From positions 100,729 through 164,728 of the forward strand of contig CAWHOW010000033.1 in the NCBI GenBank assembly GCA_963831005.1: 64,000 nucleotides of DNA, written 5' to 3'. The stretch's first letter is position 1. Each line of letters begins with the position of its first letter. The position numbers were made by a program, and so were the translations under genes. This document shows positions 33,918 through 44,085 of the stretch, in pieces. Below the pieces are notes generated by a model. The model saw only the letters and a program-made list of their open reading frames with translations. It searched no databases and was not told the origin of the DNA. The stretch comes from CAWHOW01 sp963831005 (GTDB taxonomy: Bacteria > Bacteroidota > Bacteroidia > Bacteroidales > CG2-30-32-10).

Positions 33918-34170
33918 TCAAATTGAAAAATCAACAGGGCCAAATGCAATATTACATCCTTTATCGCGAAGCCATGCTATTACACTGTTTAAAAGTTTTT
34001 CAGCCATAACATATTCATGCACAAATTCAAATAATCCAACCAGACCAGTATGCTCATCTTCAAACTTCATCCGGGATTGAACATTGCAGTAGTCCTTCCA
34101 ACAATAGCATCCTCTTTTAAAGCTATAAACCCTTCAAAAACGCCATTCGACCTAAAAAAGAAATTCTTTT
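33918..34170 (-). pseudogene. Remnant of a GNAT paralogue
   Basis: Minus-strand frames read SNGVFEGFIALKEDAIVGRT then TAMFNPG, stop, and after a one-base frame change HTGLVGLFEFVHEYVMAEKL, LNSVIAWLRDKGC, AFGPVDFSI, stop. These align with residues about 55-125 of the intact GNAT protein next door (VGLFDCINDYKVAEELLSS, WGPLDFSIW). Two stops, one frame change and missing ends mark it as a pseudogene. The tail-to-tail layout suggests an inverted duplication. Confidence 0.82.
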
Positions 34171-34341
34171 CCTTATTAGAAGCATTATTTCACTTTCTCT
34201 AAATTTTGGAATAGTGTTTTCTGTTTACTTTGAAAGCATAAGGTCACATTCAATAAATTTATATTTGAATCTATTGTTGTCGGATAAATTATTAACAAGA
34301 CTACGAAAAGAAAGAAATTGAAACAAAATTCTCTCTCTGGG

Positions 34342-34419
34342 TTACCAATGACATTTGCATTTTTGAAACACTTGTTAATACTGCTATGTAGAGCAAGGTT
34401 CATGTTCCTCCAACTCCAC
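34342..34419. repeat. Dispersed 78-bp repeat, copy B
   Basis: Gapless partner of 22701-22778 in the same orientation, 11.6 kb away. The two copies bracket the decayed stretch, the START gene and the isoprenoid operon. Confidence 0.6.
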
Positions 34420-34462
34420 TAGATGGAACTAATTTTAATTAAACGTGAAAAGTATAACCAAA

Positions 34463-36319
34463 TTATTTTTTCAAAAATACCACTGTATTCAAAGGTTTCT
34501 GCATTGAAGAAATAAACTGGTAGAAGGCAGGATAATCCTCTTTCGAAACAATTGTTTGCGGGATAAATATTTTGCGGTAAACTGTGAGTTTCCCGTTTTC
34601 CATAACAGCAGTTACTGAGAAATACATTTCTTCGTCTTCGGATTTGAATGTTTTTTCAATTTTCACCTGTGGTTTTATCACCGCATACTCCTTTGCTAAA
34701 TTATCAAAAACATATTTTTCAGTAACACTTACTGTATTATTAACCTGGTAAGGTGTTTCACGCTCTTTACCGTTAAGTTGAATATTCACTTTTCTTGTCT
34801 CGGGCAACTGCATATAAAGGTAATTATCCTGGGTAGTGCTGAAGTTATCAATATGAGCAACAAATTTTATCTTAAGATTTACTGCCAGGTTCTGAATGTC
34901 AACAAACTCGGGGCCTTCAACAACTGATAATGATTTATCTTCAATGTTCGAAGTGAACCATATCTTTCTGTTCTTTTCGGTTTCATCCTTAAATTGCGAA
35001 CGGATATTGTAATCTTCTTCTCCTCGTAATTCTTTATTAAAAACTGCTTTTGCTGTAAAGTCAGCATTTAAAGTAATTTCAGCATCAGTTTTCAACTGCT
35101 CCTTGGTATCAAACTGATAATTGAGAATTTTAGCCGGATTATCATCGGTAAGCAAATAGGCTTTTTCAAAACCGGTATAGCCATAAGGAGCATTTTTCAG
35201 TGAAAGGCTGATGACAGTATTGTTATAGAAAGCATAGATACCTTCAATAAAATCTCGGCATGGAATATCTTTTATTTCCTTGATCTTTGTCTGGGAAAGT
35301 GCAAAAACAGGCTTAACTTCAATGCCAGCATTTTTTGCCATGGCAATGAAAAGAGCTGTTAATTCGCGACTGCTTCCAAAATGCTGTTCAATCAGTTTAT
35401 CAGGTGCCTGAGGAATAAAATCATTATCAGCCTGGTTATCTTTAATAATATAATTCTTCTGAATATAATCATAAATAATATGAAGCTTAGCTTCATTGCT
35501 TTCTTTATTGGATGCTAATTCGGGCATGAGTTTTTTAACAGCGTCTGTTTCATAATTCACTGACTTAAATTGTTTGAAAAGCATAGGAACAGCATCGCTC
35601 CAGTTTGCCTGTGTTGAATAAAATACAGGCATACCGATGATCCAGAATGAGGGCTTGTTATTTTCATCCTTTATAAGAGGAACATTATCAGCCGACCATT
35701 TGTACAATGTATTATCGCTGATTACAGTCTTCGAAAATTTGAATTTAGTTTCGTTAAAGCGATACGTCAGGGTAAGTGATTTGGGAACCGTGATAGAGAA
35801 TTCTTTGTGCAGAAAAGGGTTTTCTTCCTGGAAGTCTTCAACACCCGAGAAGAAATTTCTTCCACTACCGTCAATGGTATAATCCAATACAATAAAATCA
35901 TTGGGCTCAACAGCTGGCATGTTAATAACAGTCTGCCGTTCGTTGATGTATTCAGGCGAATTCATGGTCATATATGTGCCTTCGTCGTGAGTGGCTTCTT
36001 TAGGTAATGGAATCTCTTTTTCGTCGCGAACAGAAAAACAATTTCCTATGATTACTTTTTCGAAGTTGGCATTATATGTGATCTTGAAATCCGAATATTC
36101 TATTTTCCCTTTGTAATTCAGAATTTTCTTAATGAAATAAATATGCCTGGCATAGGAACCGTCTTTTTGAAGAGTAATATCAATCTTGGTAAAGACATTG
36201 ATAGCTGAAGCATCAGGAAATTTATCCAATCCCGGAACATTTTTAATAAGGGTTTTGTAATCCTGACCTGAAGCTGTAAGGATCAATAATGAACATATTA
36301 TTGTGACTAACTTTTTCAT
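34463..36319 (-). CDS. Exported DUF3857/transglutaminase-like protein lacking the catalytic cysteine
   Basis: This 618-residue protein has a signal peptide (MKKLVTIICSLLILTASGQ), a DUF3857 beta-sandwich (about 40-215), a transglutaminase-like helical core (about 275-345) and a C-terminal beta domain. In active relatives the core reads GVCRDKA with a nucleophilic Cys; here the aligned segment is GSSRELTALFIAMAK, with Ser317 in the Cys position and no clear His-Asp partners. It is probably a pseudoenzyme acting as a binding protein in the periplasm. It follows its paralogue at 36341-38283 by 21 bases, suggesting one operon. Confidence 0.85.
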   Translation of the reverse strand: MKKLVTIICSLLILTASGQDYKTLIKNVPGLDKFPDASAINVFTKIDITLQKDGSYARHIYFIKKILNYKGKIEYSDFKITYNANFEKVIIGNCFSVRDEKEIPLPKEATHDEGTYMTMNSPEYINERQTVINMPAVEPNDFIVLDYTIDGSGRNFFSGVEDFQEENPFLHKEFSITVPKSLTLTYRFNETKFKFSKTVISDNTLYKWSADNVPLIKDENNKPSFWIIGMPVFYSTQANWSDAVPMLFKQFKSVNYETDAVKKLMPELASNKESNEAKLHIIYDYIQKNYIIKDNQADNDFIPQAPDKLIEQHFGSSRELTALFIAMAKNAGIEVKPVFALSQTKIKEIKDIPCRDFIEGIYAFYNNTVISLSLKNAPYGYTGFEKAYLLTDDNPAKILNYQFDTKEQLKTDAEITLNADFTAKAVFNKELRGEEDYNIRSQFKDETEKNRKIWFTSNIEDKSLSVVEGPEFVDIQNLAVNLKIKFVAHIDNFSTTQDNYLYMQLPETRKVNIQLNGKERETPYQVNNTVSVTEKYVFDNLAKEYAVIKPQVKIEKTFKSEDEEMYFSVTAVMENGKLTVYRKIFIPQTIVSKEDYPAFYQFISSMQKPLNTVVFLKK

Positions 36320-36340
36320 TGTAATATTTTTTAAATGTTA

Positions 36341-38283
36341 TTAATTTTGACCAACTATATATAATTTTCCAAGCTTTTCAAGCTGAGACAGCTTTTGTTT
36401 TAAAGGAATATAATCTTCCTGACTAAAGTGAATCTTATTAACCTTTAAATTGATTTTGGCATTCACCTGCTTATTGTCTGGAGAAAGTGATTCGCTGCCT
36501 GTTAAAGAATAACCATTATAATTCAGGTTGAAGTCTTTAGGCATCGAAGCATTTTTAATGGGTGAATTTAATTTCAATGATTCATCAATATCCACACTAA
36601 AGTATTTGAAAGCTTGAACGGATAATTTCTGTCGGATAAGCTAAATGTTTCCATTTCCCAATTATAGATAAAGGAAAGGTTTAGCTTTGAAGCTTCAAAA
36701 GGAATATATAAATATTTCTCATCTTTTTCAATATAGGAAGAGATTGTAAATTTAGCCACCATTTCAATATTATGTTCTTTATCCTGCGGGTCGGAGATCG
36801 TATAATCATTAAGAACAGCTGCAGGGTTAATCCTTGCAATATTGCGCTGCAATATTTCTTTGCGTTTGCTTGGCGATGATTCCATAAGCTGTCCGCGCAC
36901 ATAAGTATCTGCCAGTCCTGAAAACTTAATGGTCATAGAACCTGAGGTATTATTGTCTTTATCAACTGCAAGATCAATATTAATTTTTGTGTTATTTCTT
37001 TCGGGATCGGATATGGGAACAAGTTGCAAGTCGGCTCCTTTTTCCCTTGCAATAATATATGTACAATCCTCTTCATACTGCGGAAAATAATCCTTCGATG
37101 TTTCGTTAGTAGGATCCAGTATGTGAAGCGGATTTCCGCTCTTATCGTAGGTCATTGCAATGGCATGATTAAACCACATTACAGGAGCTTTGGAATTAAG
37201 CTGATAACCAACAGAGATCAAAATGGGGTCGCAGGGTATGTTTGCTTCACGTAGCAATGCTACAAGCAGGGCAGCCTTATCACGACAAACACCTCCGCGC
37301 GTATCAAATGTATAGGTAACATCGTGCGGCTCAAATCCGGGACGGTTCTTTTCTTTGTCAACTCCCAGATAACGGATATTCTGTGCTGTCCAGTAAAATA
37401 TTTTCCTGATCTTTTCCTCATCATCTTTACAACCTTTAGTAAGTACAGCAACTGTATCTTTCATAGCCTGGTTCGTATTCAAGTGGTCTTTAACCAGTCC
37501 ATAATACCATTTGGAAATATCCTCCCATTTATCAACCGTAGTAAGCATAATATAATATCCAAACTTGTCAACATCATCCATATTAGGCTCATAAATTATC
37601 TCGGGAATATAATTAAATGAACAGGTGTAGACCTTTTTATCCCCTTTTTCTACGATATCAAATTTTGCCTGATCAGCTTTTTTATTGATATCAATAACAT
37701 TTATTTTTAATTCTTTAGGGGCAGTTAATACATAGAAACTTTTATAAATAGCCGAATAATTTTTAACCGAAATACGGTCGAAGAAATTATTTTCCATTTT
37801 GGCTTTATGGGTAATATCATTGCTTACCTCGTGAATAATATCTCCTACTTCCAGGTCGGGAAGAGAACCAGTAAGTATCCATCCCGTTTCTGAATAAATG
37901 TTCTCGAAACTGCTCCATGCGCTCTGGCTTACCTTTTTCAGAACCTTACTTGGGTCAATTTTAGAAACTGTTCCGTTAGTTTTGATAATTTCAATTAATG
38001 AAACTTCCACGGTATCATAATTCGAGTCGTAAAAAAAGTAAACCTGACTGGATTGCTGCTTGCCTTCTTCGGTAAGCACTTTCTGATACGATTCATTGAG
38101 GCACGTTCCAAGACATTGCTTGTCGATCGCAGTCTCTTCGTTGTTAATACTAATGGTTGAAGATTCAGGATAATCTGTAGCCTTGATTTTTTGAAGCGTT
38201 GTTACAGCAGTATTGTAATCGGTTTTTTGTGCAAAAATCCAACTGCTTGCCAGGATAAGAAGCACCGAAAGTTTTAATCGCAT
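36341..38283 (-). pseudogene. Exported DUF3857/transglutaminase-like protein with intact catalytic triad, frameshifted near its end
   Basis: The first 545 codons from 38283 encode a signal peptide ending IFAQ, a DUF3857 domain and a transglutaminase core with all three catalytic residues: C333 (GGVCRDKAALLVALL), H373 (WFNHAIA) and D390 (ILDPTNE). After RNYPFKLS near 36605 the frame is lost and would end at 36574, but one missing base restores KYFSVDIDESLKLNSPIKNA and a normal C-terminal beta domain to a TAA at 36341. The full product would be about 647 residues, close to its neighbour. The break may be a sequencing error; only the C-terminal 85 residues are affected. Confidence 0.82.
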
Positions 38284-38892
38284 AAGTTGTTGTTTTATAG
38301 TGGTTAGTTTAAAAGTAAAAAATCAAATGTTTATTGATGCTATTAATGGGACAAAACTATGTAATCCTTTCGTTGAAACAAAGGAATAACTTTAAATATT
38401 TTATTATATTGTTCAGATCCATTAAATTTTTTTTTGAAGCATCCTTAACTGCTTGCATTTTAATGATTTTATTTTATAAAATTTTTCAACCGATTTAGCA
38501 GAAAGCGTTTCATTTTAGATTCATTGTTTGAAAGATTTAATATTTTATGCTCTGATATAGTATTCAATTTTCTTTCTTATCCTCAATAATTCATTGTTAA
38601 ACAAGTTATCTCTTAAACACTATTTAATAATTAGAGGTGTGTTTTGAGGTTTTATATTATCAGCTCCTTTGCATTTCAAAATAGAATCCATTCAAATAAA
38701 TAAGACATAAATATTATATGTCCATACTTCTATTATATAACATTGGTTATTAAATATTTTCAGACAATATTCATTTCAATATTAATCATAATTTAACATA
38801 ATCTTAATTCAGTCTTAATTAATTTCGTTCATCAATGGTAATAATTTTGTATCGTGAAATAAATAATAATAATCATCTAAACATTTGAAAAT
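38284..38892 (+). promoter_or_regulatory. Long AT-rich upstream region with promoter of the first collagen-like gene
   Basis: About 600 bases without a gene. The last 100 bases (from TTAATTCAGTCTTAATTAA near 38805) are nearly repeated before 44086. The -7 element TAATTTTG is at 38842-38849, giving a leader of about 40 bases. Confidence 0.6.
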
Positions 38893-41800
38893 ATGAAAAG
38901 AAATATACTTTCTGTCATATTCCTTTGTTTTATAAGCATTGGAATTATTTATGCCCAAGTTCCACAGGCATTCAATTACCAAGCTGTTGCCCGCGATAAA
39001 TTGGGCAATTTATTAGAAAATACTGAAATAGGAATTGAAGTAATCATACACGAGGGATCGTCATCTGGCACTATTGTTTATACTGAAATATTTGTACCCA
39101 AAACCAACAAGTTTGGATTATTTACACTTCAAATAGGGCTGGGAGCGAGAGTAACGGGCAATTTTAGTACAATAAATTGGAGTACTGGCGACTACTGGCT
39201 ACAGGTGCTAATGGACCCTACTGCAGGTACCTCTTATACTGATATGGGTACATCACAGCTATTATCAGTCCCATTTGCAATGTATGCGGCTAATTCTGGT
39301 AATAGCCTAGGACAAGGTAGACCAAGGTGCTACTGGTCCAACAGGTCCTACTGGCCCAACCGGTCAGCCAGGTCGAGATGGTGTTAGAGGTCCGACAGGA
39401 GCTCAGGGTATTCAGGGTGCAACTGGTGCTACGGGTTCACAAGGAATCCCGGGTCCAACAGGTCCTCAGGGAGATACGGGTATAGCAGGTATTCAGGGTG
39501 TAACAGGTCCTCAGGGAATTCAAGGTTTAACAGGTGCAACTGGCGCTACTGGCTCACAAGGAGTTCCGGGAGTACCAGGACCAACTGGAGCACAAGGTAT
39601 TCAGGGTGTAACTGGCCAGCAGGGAATTCAAGGAGGAACTGGGGTAACAGGTACTAAAGGTGATACTGGCGTAGCTGGTATACAAGGTCCGACTGGATCT
39701 CAAGGTATACAAGGAATTCAAGGATTAACAGGTGCAACCGGTTCTACAGGCTCACAAGGAGTTCAGGGAATAACGGGAGCACAAGGTATTCAGGGTGTAA
39801 CCGGTCCACAAGGAATACAAGGTTTAGCAGGTGTAACCGGCGCTACAGGTTCACAAGGGATACAAGGAATTCAAGGTCCAACAGGTCCTCATGGTGATAC
39901 TGGTTTAGCTGGAATACAGGGTGCGACTGGAGCACAGGGTATTCAGGGTATAACTGGTACTCAAGGAATCCAAGGCCCAACAGGTCCTCGGGGTGATACT
40001 GGTGTAGCAGGTATACAAGGTCCGACTGGAATTCAGGGTATTCCAGGAGCAACAGGTGCAACTGGTCCTCAAGGCACTGCAGGAATTTCTGTAAATTGGA
40101 CAGGCACATGGTTTTCGGGTACAACATATACTTTAGATGAAGGAGTTAGTTACAATGGGACATCGTATGTTTCATTAATTAATGGCAATATTAACAATAC
40201 CCCCAATACAAGTCCTACAGATTGGCAGGTTATTGCTCAGGTAGGGGCACAAGGAGCAACTGGTGCAACCGGCGCTACAGGTTCACAAGGAGTACCGGGT
40301 GTAACCGGTCCTCAGGGAATTCAAGGATTAGCAGGTGCAACAGGCACTACTGGCTCACAAGGAATTACGGGCGTAACGGGATCAACTGGAGCAACAGGTT
40401 CACAAGGAGTCCAAGGTGTAACAGGAGCAACTGGACCTAAAGGTGATACTGGCGTAGCTGGTATACAAGGTCCGACTGGATCTCAGGGTATCCAAGGTAT
40501 TCAGGGTGTAACGGGAGCAACTGGATTAACAGGTGCAACTGGCCCTCAAGGTACTGCCGGAACTTCTGTTAATTGGACAGGTACATGGTCTTCAGATACA
40601 ACTTATACATTAGATGAAGGTGTTAGTTACAATGGTGTATCTTATGTTTCATTAATTAATGGTAATATTAACAATACCCCTAATACAAGCCCTACAGATT
40701 GGCAAGTTATTGCTCAGGTTGGGGCACAAGGAGCAACTGGTGCAACCGGCGCTACAGGTTCACAAGGGATACAAGGAATCCAAGGCCCGACAGGTCCTCA
40801 AGGTGATACCGGTGTAGCGGGCATACAGGGTGCGACTGGAGCACAGGGTATAACTGGTCCTCAAGGAATCCAAGGCCCAACAGGTACTCAGGGAGATACT
40901 GGTGTAGCGGGTATACAAGGTCCGACTGGAGTTCAAGGTATTCAGGGTATTACGGGAGCAACAGGTGCAACTGGTCCTCAAGGCACTGCAGGAATTTCTG
41001 TAAATTGGACAGGCACATGGTCTTCGGATACAACATATACTTTAGATGAAGGAGTTAGTTACAATGGGGCATCTTATGTTTCATTAATTAATGGCAATAT
41101 TAACAATACCCCCAATACAAGTCCTACAGATTGGCAAGTTATTGCTCAGGTTGGGGCACAAGGAGCAACTGGTGCAACCGGCGCTACAGGTTCACAAGGG
41201 ATACAAGGAATCCAAGGCCCGACAGGTCCTCAAGGTGATACCGGTGTAGCGGGCATACAGGGTGCGACTGGAGCACAGGGTATAACTGGTACTCAAGGAA
41301 TCCAAGGACCAACAGGTCCTCAAGGTGATACAGGTGTAGCGGGTATACAGGGTCCTACAGGAGCACAAGGTATTCAAGGAATTCAAGGTCAAACGGGTCC
41401 TCAAGGTGATACTGGTGTAGCGGGTATACAAGGTCCTACAGGAGCTCAAGGTATTCAAGGTATCCAAGGGATACAAGGAATCCAAGGACCAACAGGTCCT
41501 CAAGGTGATACCGGTGTAGCGGGCATACAGGGTGCGACTGGAGCACAGGGTATAACTGGTCCTCAAGGAATCCAAGGACCAACAGGTCCACAAGGTGATA
41601 CAGGTGTAGCAGGTATACAGGGTCCTACAGGAGCACAAGGTATCAAGGAATTCAGGGAATTCAAGGTCAAACGGGTCCTCAAGGAGATACTGGTGTAGCT
41701 GGTATACAAGGTCCTACAGGAGCACAAGGTATCCAAGGAATTCAGGGAATTCAAGGTCAAACGGGTTCCCAAGGAGATACTGGTGTAGCTGGTATACAAG

Positions 41801-43806
41801 GTACTACAGGAGCTCAAGGTATTCAAGGTATCCAAGGAATTCAAGGCCCAACAGGTCCACAAGGTGATACCGGTGTAGCTGGTATGCAGGGTCCTACAGG
41901 CGCACAAGGTATCCAAGGTATCCAAGGAATTCAAGGTCAAACGGGTCCTCAAGGAGATACTGGTGTAGCTGGTATACAAGGTCCTACAGGAGCTCAAGGT
42001 ATTCAAGGTATCCAAGGAATTCAAGGCCCAACAGGTCCACAAGGTATTCAAGGTATCCAGGGAATACAAGGACTAACAGGACCTCAAGGTGATACGGGTG
42101 CAGCTGGTATACAGGGTACTACTGGTGCTCAGGGTATCCAAGGAATTCAAGGTATACAGGGTCTTCAAGGCCCTACTGGTCCTCAAGGTGATACAGGTGT
42201 AGCTGGTATACAGGGTCCAACTGGAGCACAAGGTATTCAGGGTGCAACTGGCGCAACAGGCCCATCAGGAACTTTTAGTGCAAGCGGTTCATCTAATCAA
42301 CTTATAGGTATGAATGCCGCAGCTACAGATATTGAATACAAAACATTAAGCGGTACCAGTAATCAAATTACAGTTACCAATGGTGTAGGTACAATAACAC
42401 TATCAACTCCGCAAAATATCGATTTGGGAGCTTCCCCTACTTTTTCGGGGATGACATTAAGCGGATTATCAACAGCAGGTATTGTAACAAATACAGCTGC
42501 CGGAGTACTTGGCACTACTTTAATTATACCTGTTAGTAATGGAGGTACGGGTTCTTCAGCACAAAATTTTGTTGACCTTACAACTGTTCAAGCTGCTGCA
42601 GGAGCGAAAACATGGAGTGATCTCGGAACATTTATTTCAGGTTTAAATGCATCGGGAGCGGCTGTTAATTTAAATGCATCTTCCAATTTCAGTACAAGCA
42701 TTAATACCGGAACTTCAACAGGAGCAGTTTCAATAGCAAATGGAACAGCTGGTGGCAATGTGATTGCAATTGGAAATAATGTTGGTGCAACTTCATTAGC
42801 GTTAAATGCAGGAACCGGCGCTGTTACAATTACCACGCCACAGGCAAATCCAACAGTAATCCAAACCTCAACAGCTACGCAGGATCAAATAGATGTACAA
42901 CCGGCAGCAGGTAATGGGACAAGGTATGCTGGAACAGTCACATCCAGCAATCTGACAGCAGCACGAACCTGGACATTTCCCGATGAAAGCGGAACAGTTG
43001 CATTACTATCGGCAGGCACATCATGGTTAGTTGGAGGTAATTCAGGTACTGCCGGATCTTATATAGGCACAAATGATAATGCACCTATGAACATACAAAC
43101 TGGTACGGGCGCTTTAGGTGTAGGTACTGATGCTTTTGCAAAGGCTATTACCATTGGTAATGTAACAGGGACTACATCATTAACAGAGAATGTCGGTACA
43201 GGTAACTTTTTACTTAATGGCGTTGGAGCTTCAACCTACACGATAGGCGCTGCGACTACTACAGGAACAATAACTATGGGAGGAACGGCTCAAACAGGTG
43301 CTATAACAATTGGTTCATCTTCCGGAACACAGACAGTAAACATAGGCGCTGGTTCAGGAAGTTCATCTGTTACATTGAGCAGTCCGGGGACATCAAACAA
43401 TGCAGGTGTACATATTAATAATGGCAGAGTTTCAATAAATAAGCCTACTACACCTCCAACTATCATCGTAAATACAACTCTCACGGCATCACAAATTTTA
43501 GACGCAGGAATTATTGTTGCTTCAAATACCCCTTTAACCAGGTACGTTACGATAACTCTTCCCTCAGCTGCAAGCTTATGGGCTGCTTTGCCGGGCACCC
43601 CGGCAGTAGGAGATGTTATTACTTTTACGATCGTATTTACCAATACTCAAGGCACCACAACTTTAGCTGTTGGAACAGGTGGTACCTTAGTTGGACCAGC
43701 ATCAATAGCTGAAACATTTGATCCTGATAGTTTTAATAGTTATCCGGCTCCTGCCAGAGTAGTTACTATTCGTTTTACTTCTTCTACAACTTATTCAGTT
43801 TATTAA
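38893..43806 (+). CDS. Giant exported collagen-like protein, two compensating frameshifts
   Basis: As drawn, 38893 opens a signal peptide (ending GIIYAQ) and the Bacteroidota domain VPQAFNYQAVARDKLGNLL...LLSVPFAMYAAN. An extra A at 39319 shifts the frame; from 39320 the next frame runs open without a start codon through hundreds of Gly-X-Y triplets (GPTGPQ, GIQGIQ) until one C is missing near 41644, which returns it to the original frame through to 43806. Corrected length is about 1,640 residues. Three 49-residue modules interrupt the collagen part at 40094-40240, 40571-40717 and 41003-41149. The C-terminal 500 residues are fibre-like (IGMNAAATDIEYKTLSGTSN, GGTGSS) and lack a T9SS domain. The product should be a trimeric surface fibre; the sequence shows no partner. 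Confidence 0.8.
40094..41149 (+). repeat. Three CBM5/12-like modules inside the collagen region
   Basis: Modules at 40094-40240, 40571-40717 and 41003-41149 are nearly identical. Each contains NWTGTWSSDTTYTLDEGVSY, SYVSLINGNINNTPNTSP and TDWQVIAQVG, resembling carbohydrate-binding modules with a W..YxxGDxVxYNG core. They may let the fibre bind polysaccharide. Confidence 0.7.
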
Positions 43807-43844
43807 TAAACAGGCTGTAATGTTTTTTAACTGAAAACACAAAC

Positions 43845-43878
43845 AAAAAAGCCTCGCTGTAATTCGTGAGGCTTTTTT
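43845..43878 (+). terminator. Rho-independent terminator
   Basis: AAAAAAGCCTC...GAGGCTTTTTT hairpin 40 bases after the stop codon at 43806. Confidence 0.88.
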
Positions 43879-44034
43879 AATGATTAAAAAGGTTTAAAAA
43901 TAATGAATTTATAATTGCAATTGTTCCTTCAAAAAATACAAAACAATTAGCTTTAAGGGCACAAAAATCTTTAATTAATCGTATTTTAATGTTATTTTAA
44001 TTCAGTCTTAATTAAATTTGTTCCTCTTTGGTAA

Positions 44035-44042
44035 TAATTTTG
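44035..44042 (+). promoter_or_regulatory. -7 element (TAATTTTG) of the second collagen-like gene
   Basis: Part of a block of about 100 bases nearly identical to the region before 38893, including GTATCGTGAAATAAATA and the leader AACATTTGAAAATATG. The two genes are likely coexpressed. Confidence 0.6.
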
Positions 44043-44085
44043 TATCGTGAAATAAATAAAAATAATCACTTAAACATTTGAAAAT

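Larger units (their letters stand above)
33828..34462. other. Decayed interval with a GNAT remnant and a dispersed repeat
   Basis: Contains the pseudogene at 33918-34170 and repeat copy B at 34342-34419. No intact gene is present. Confidence 0.6.
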
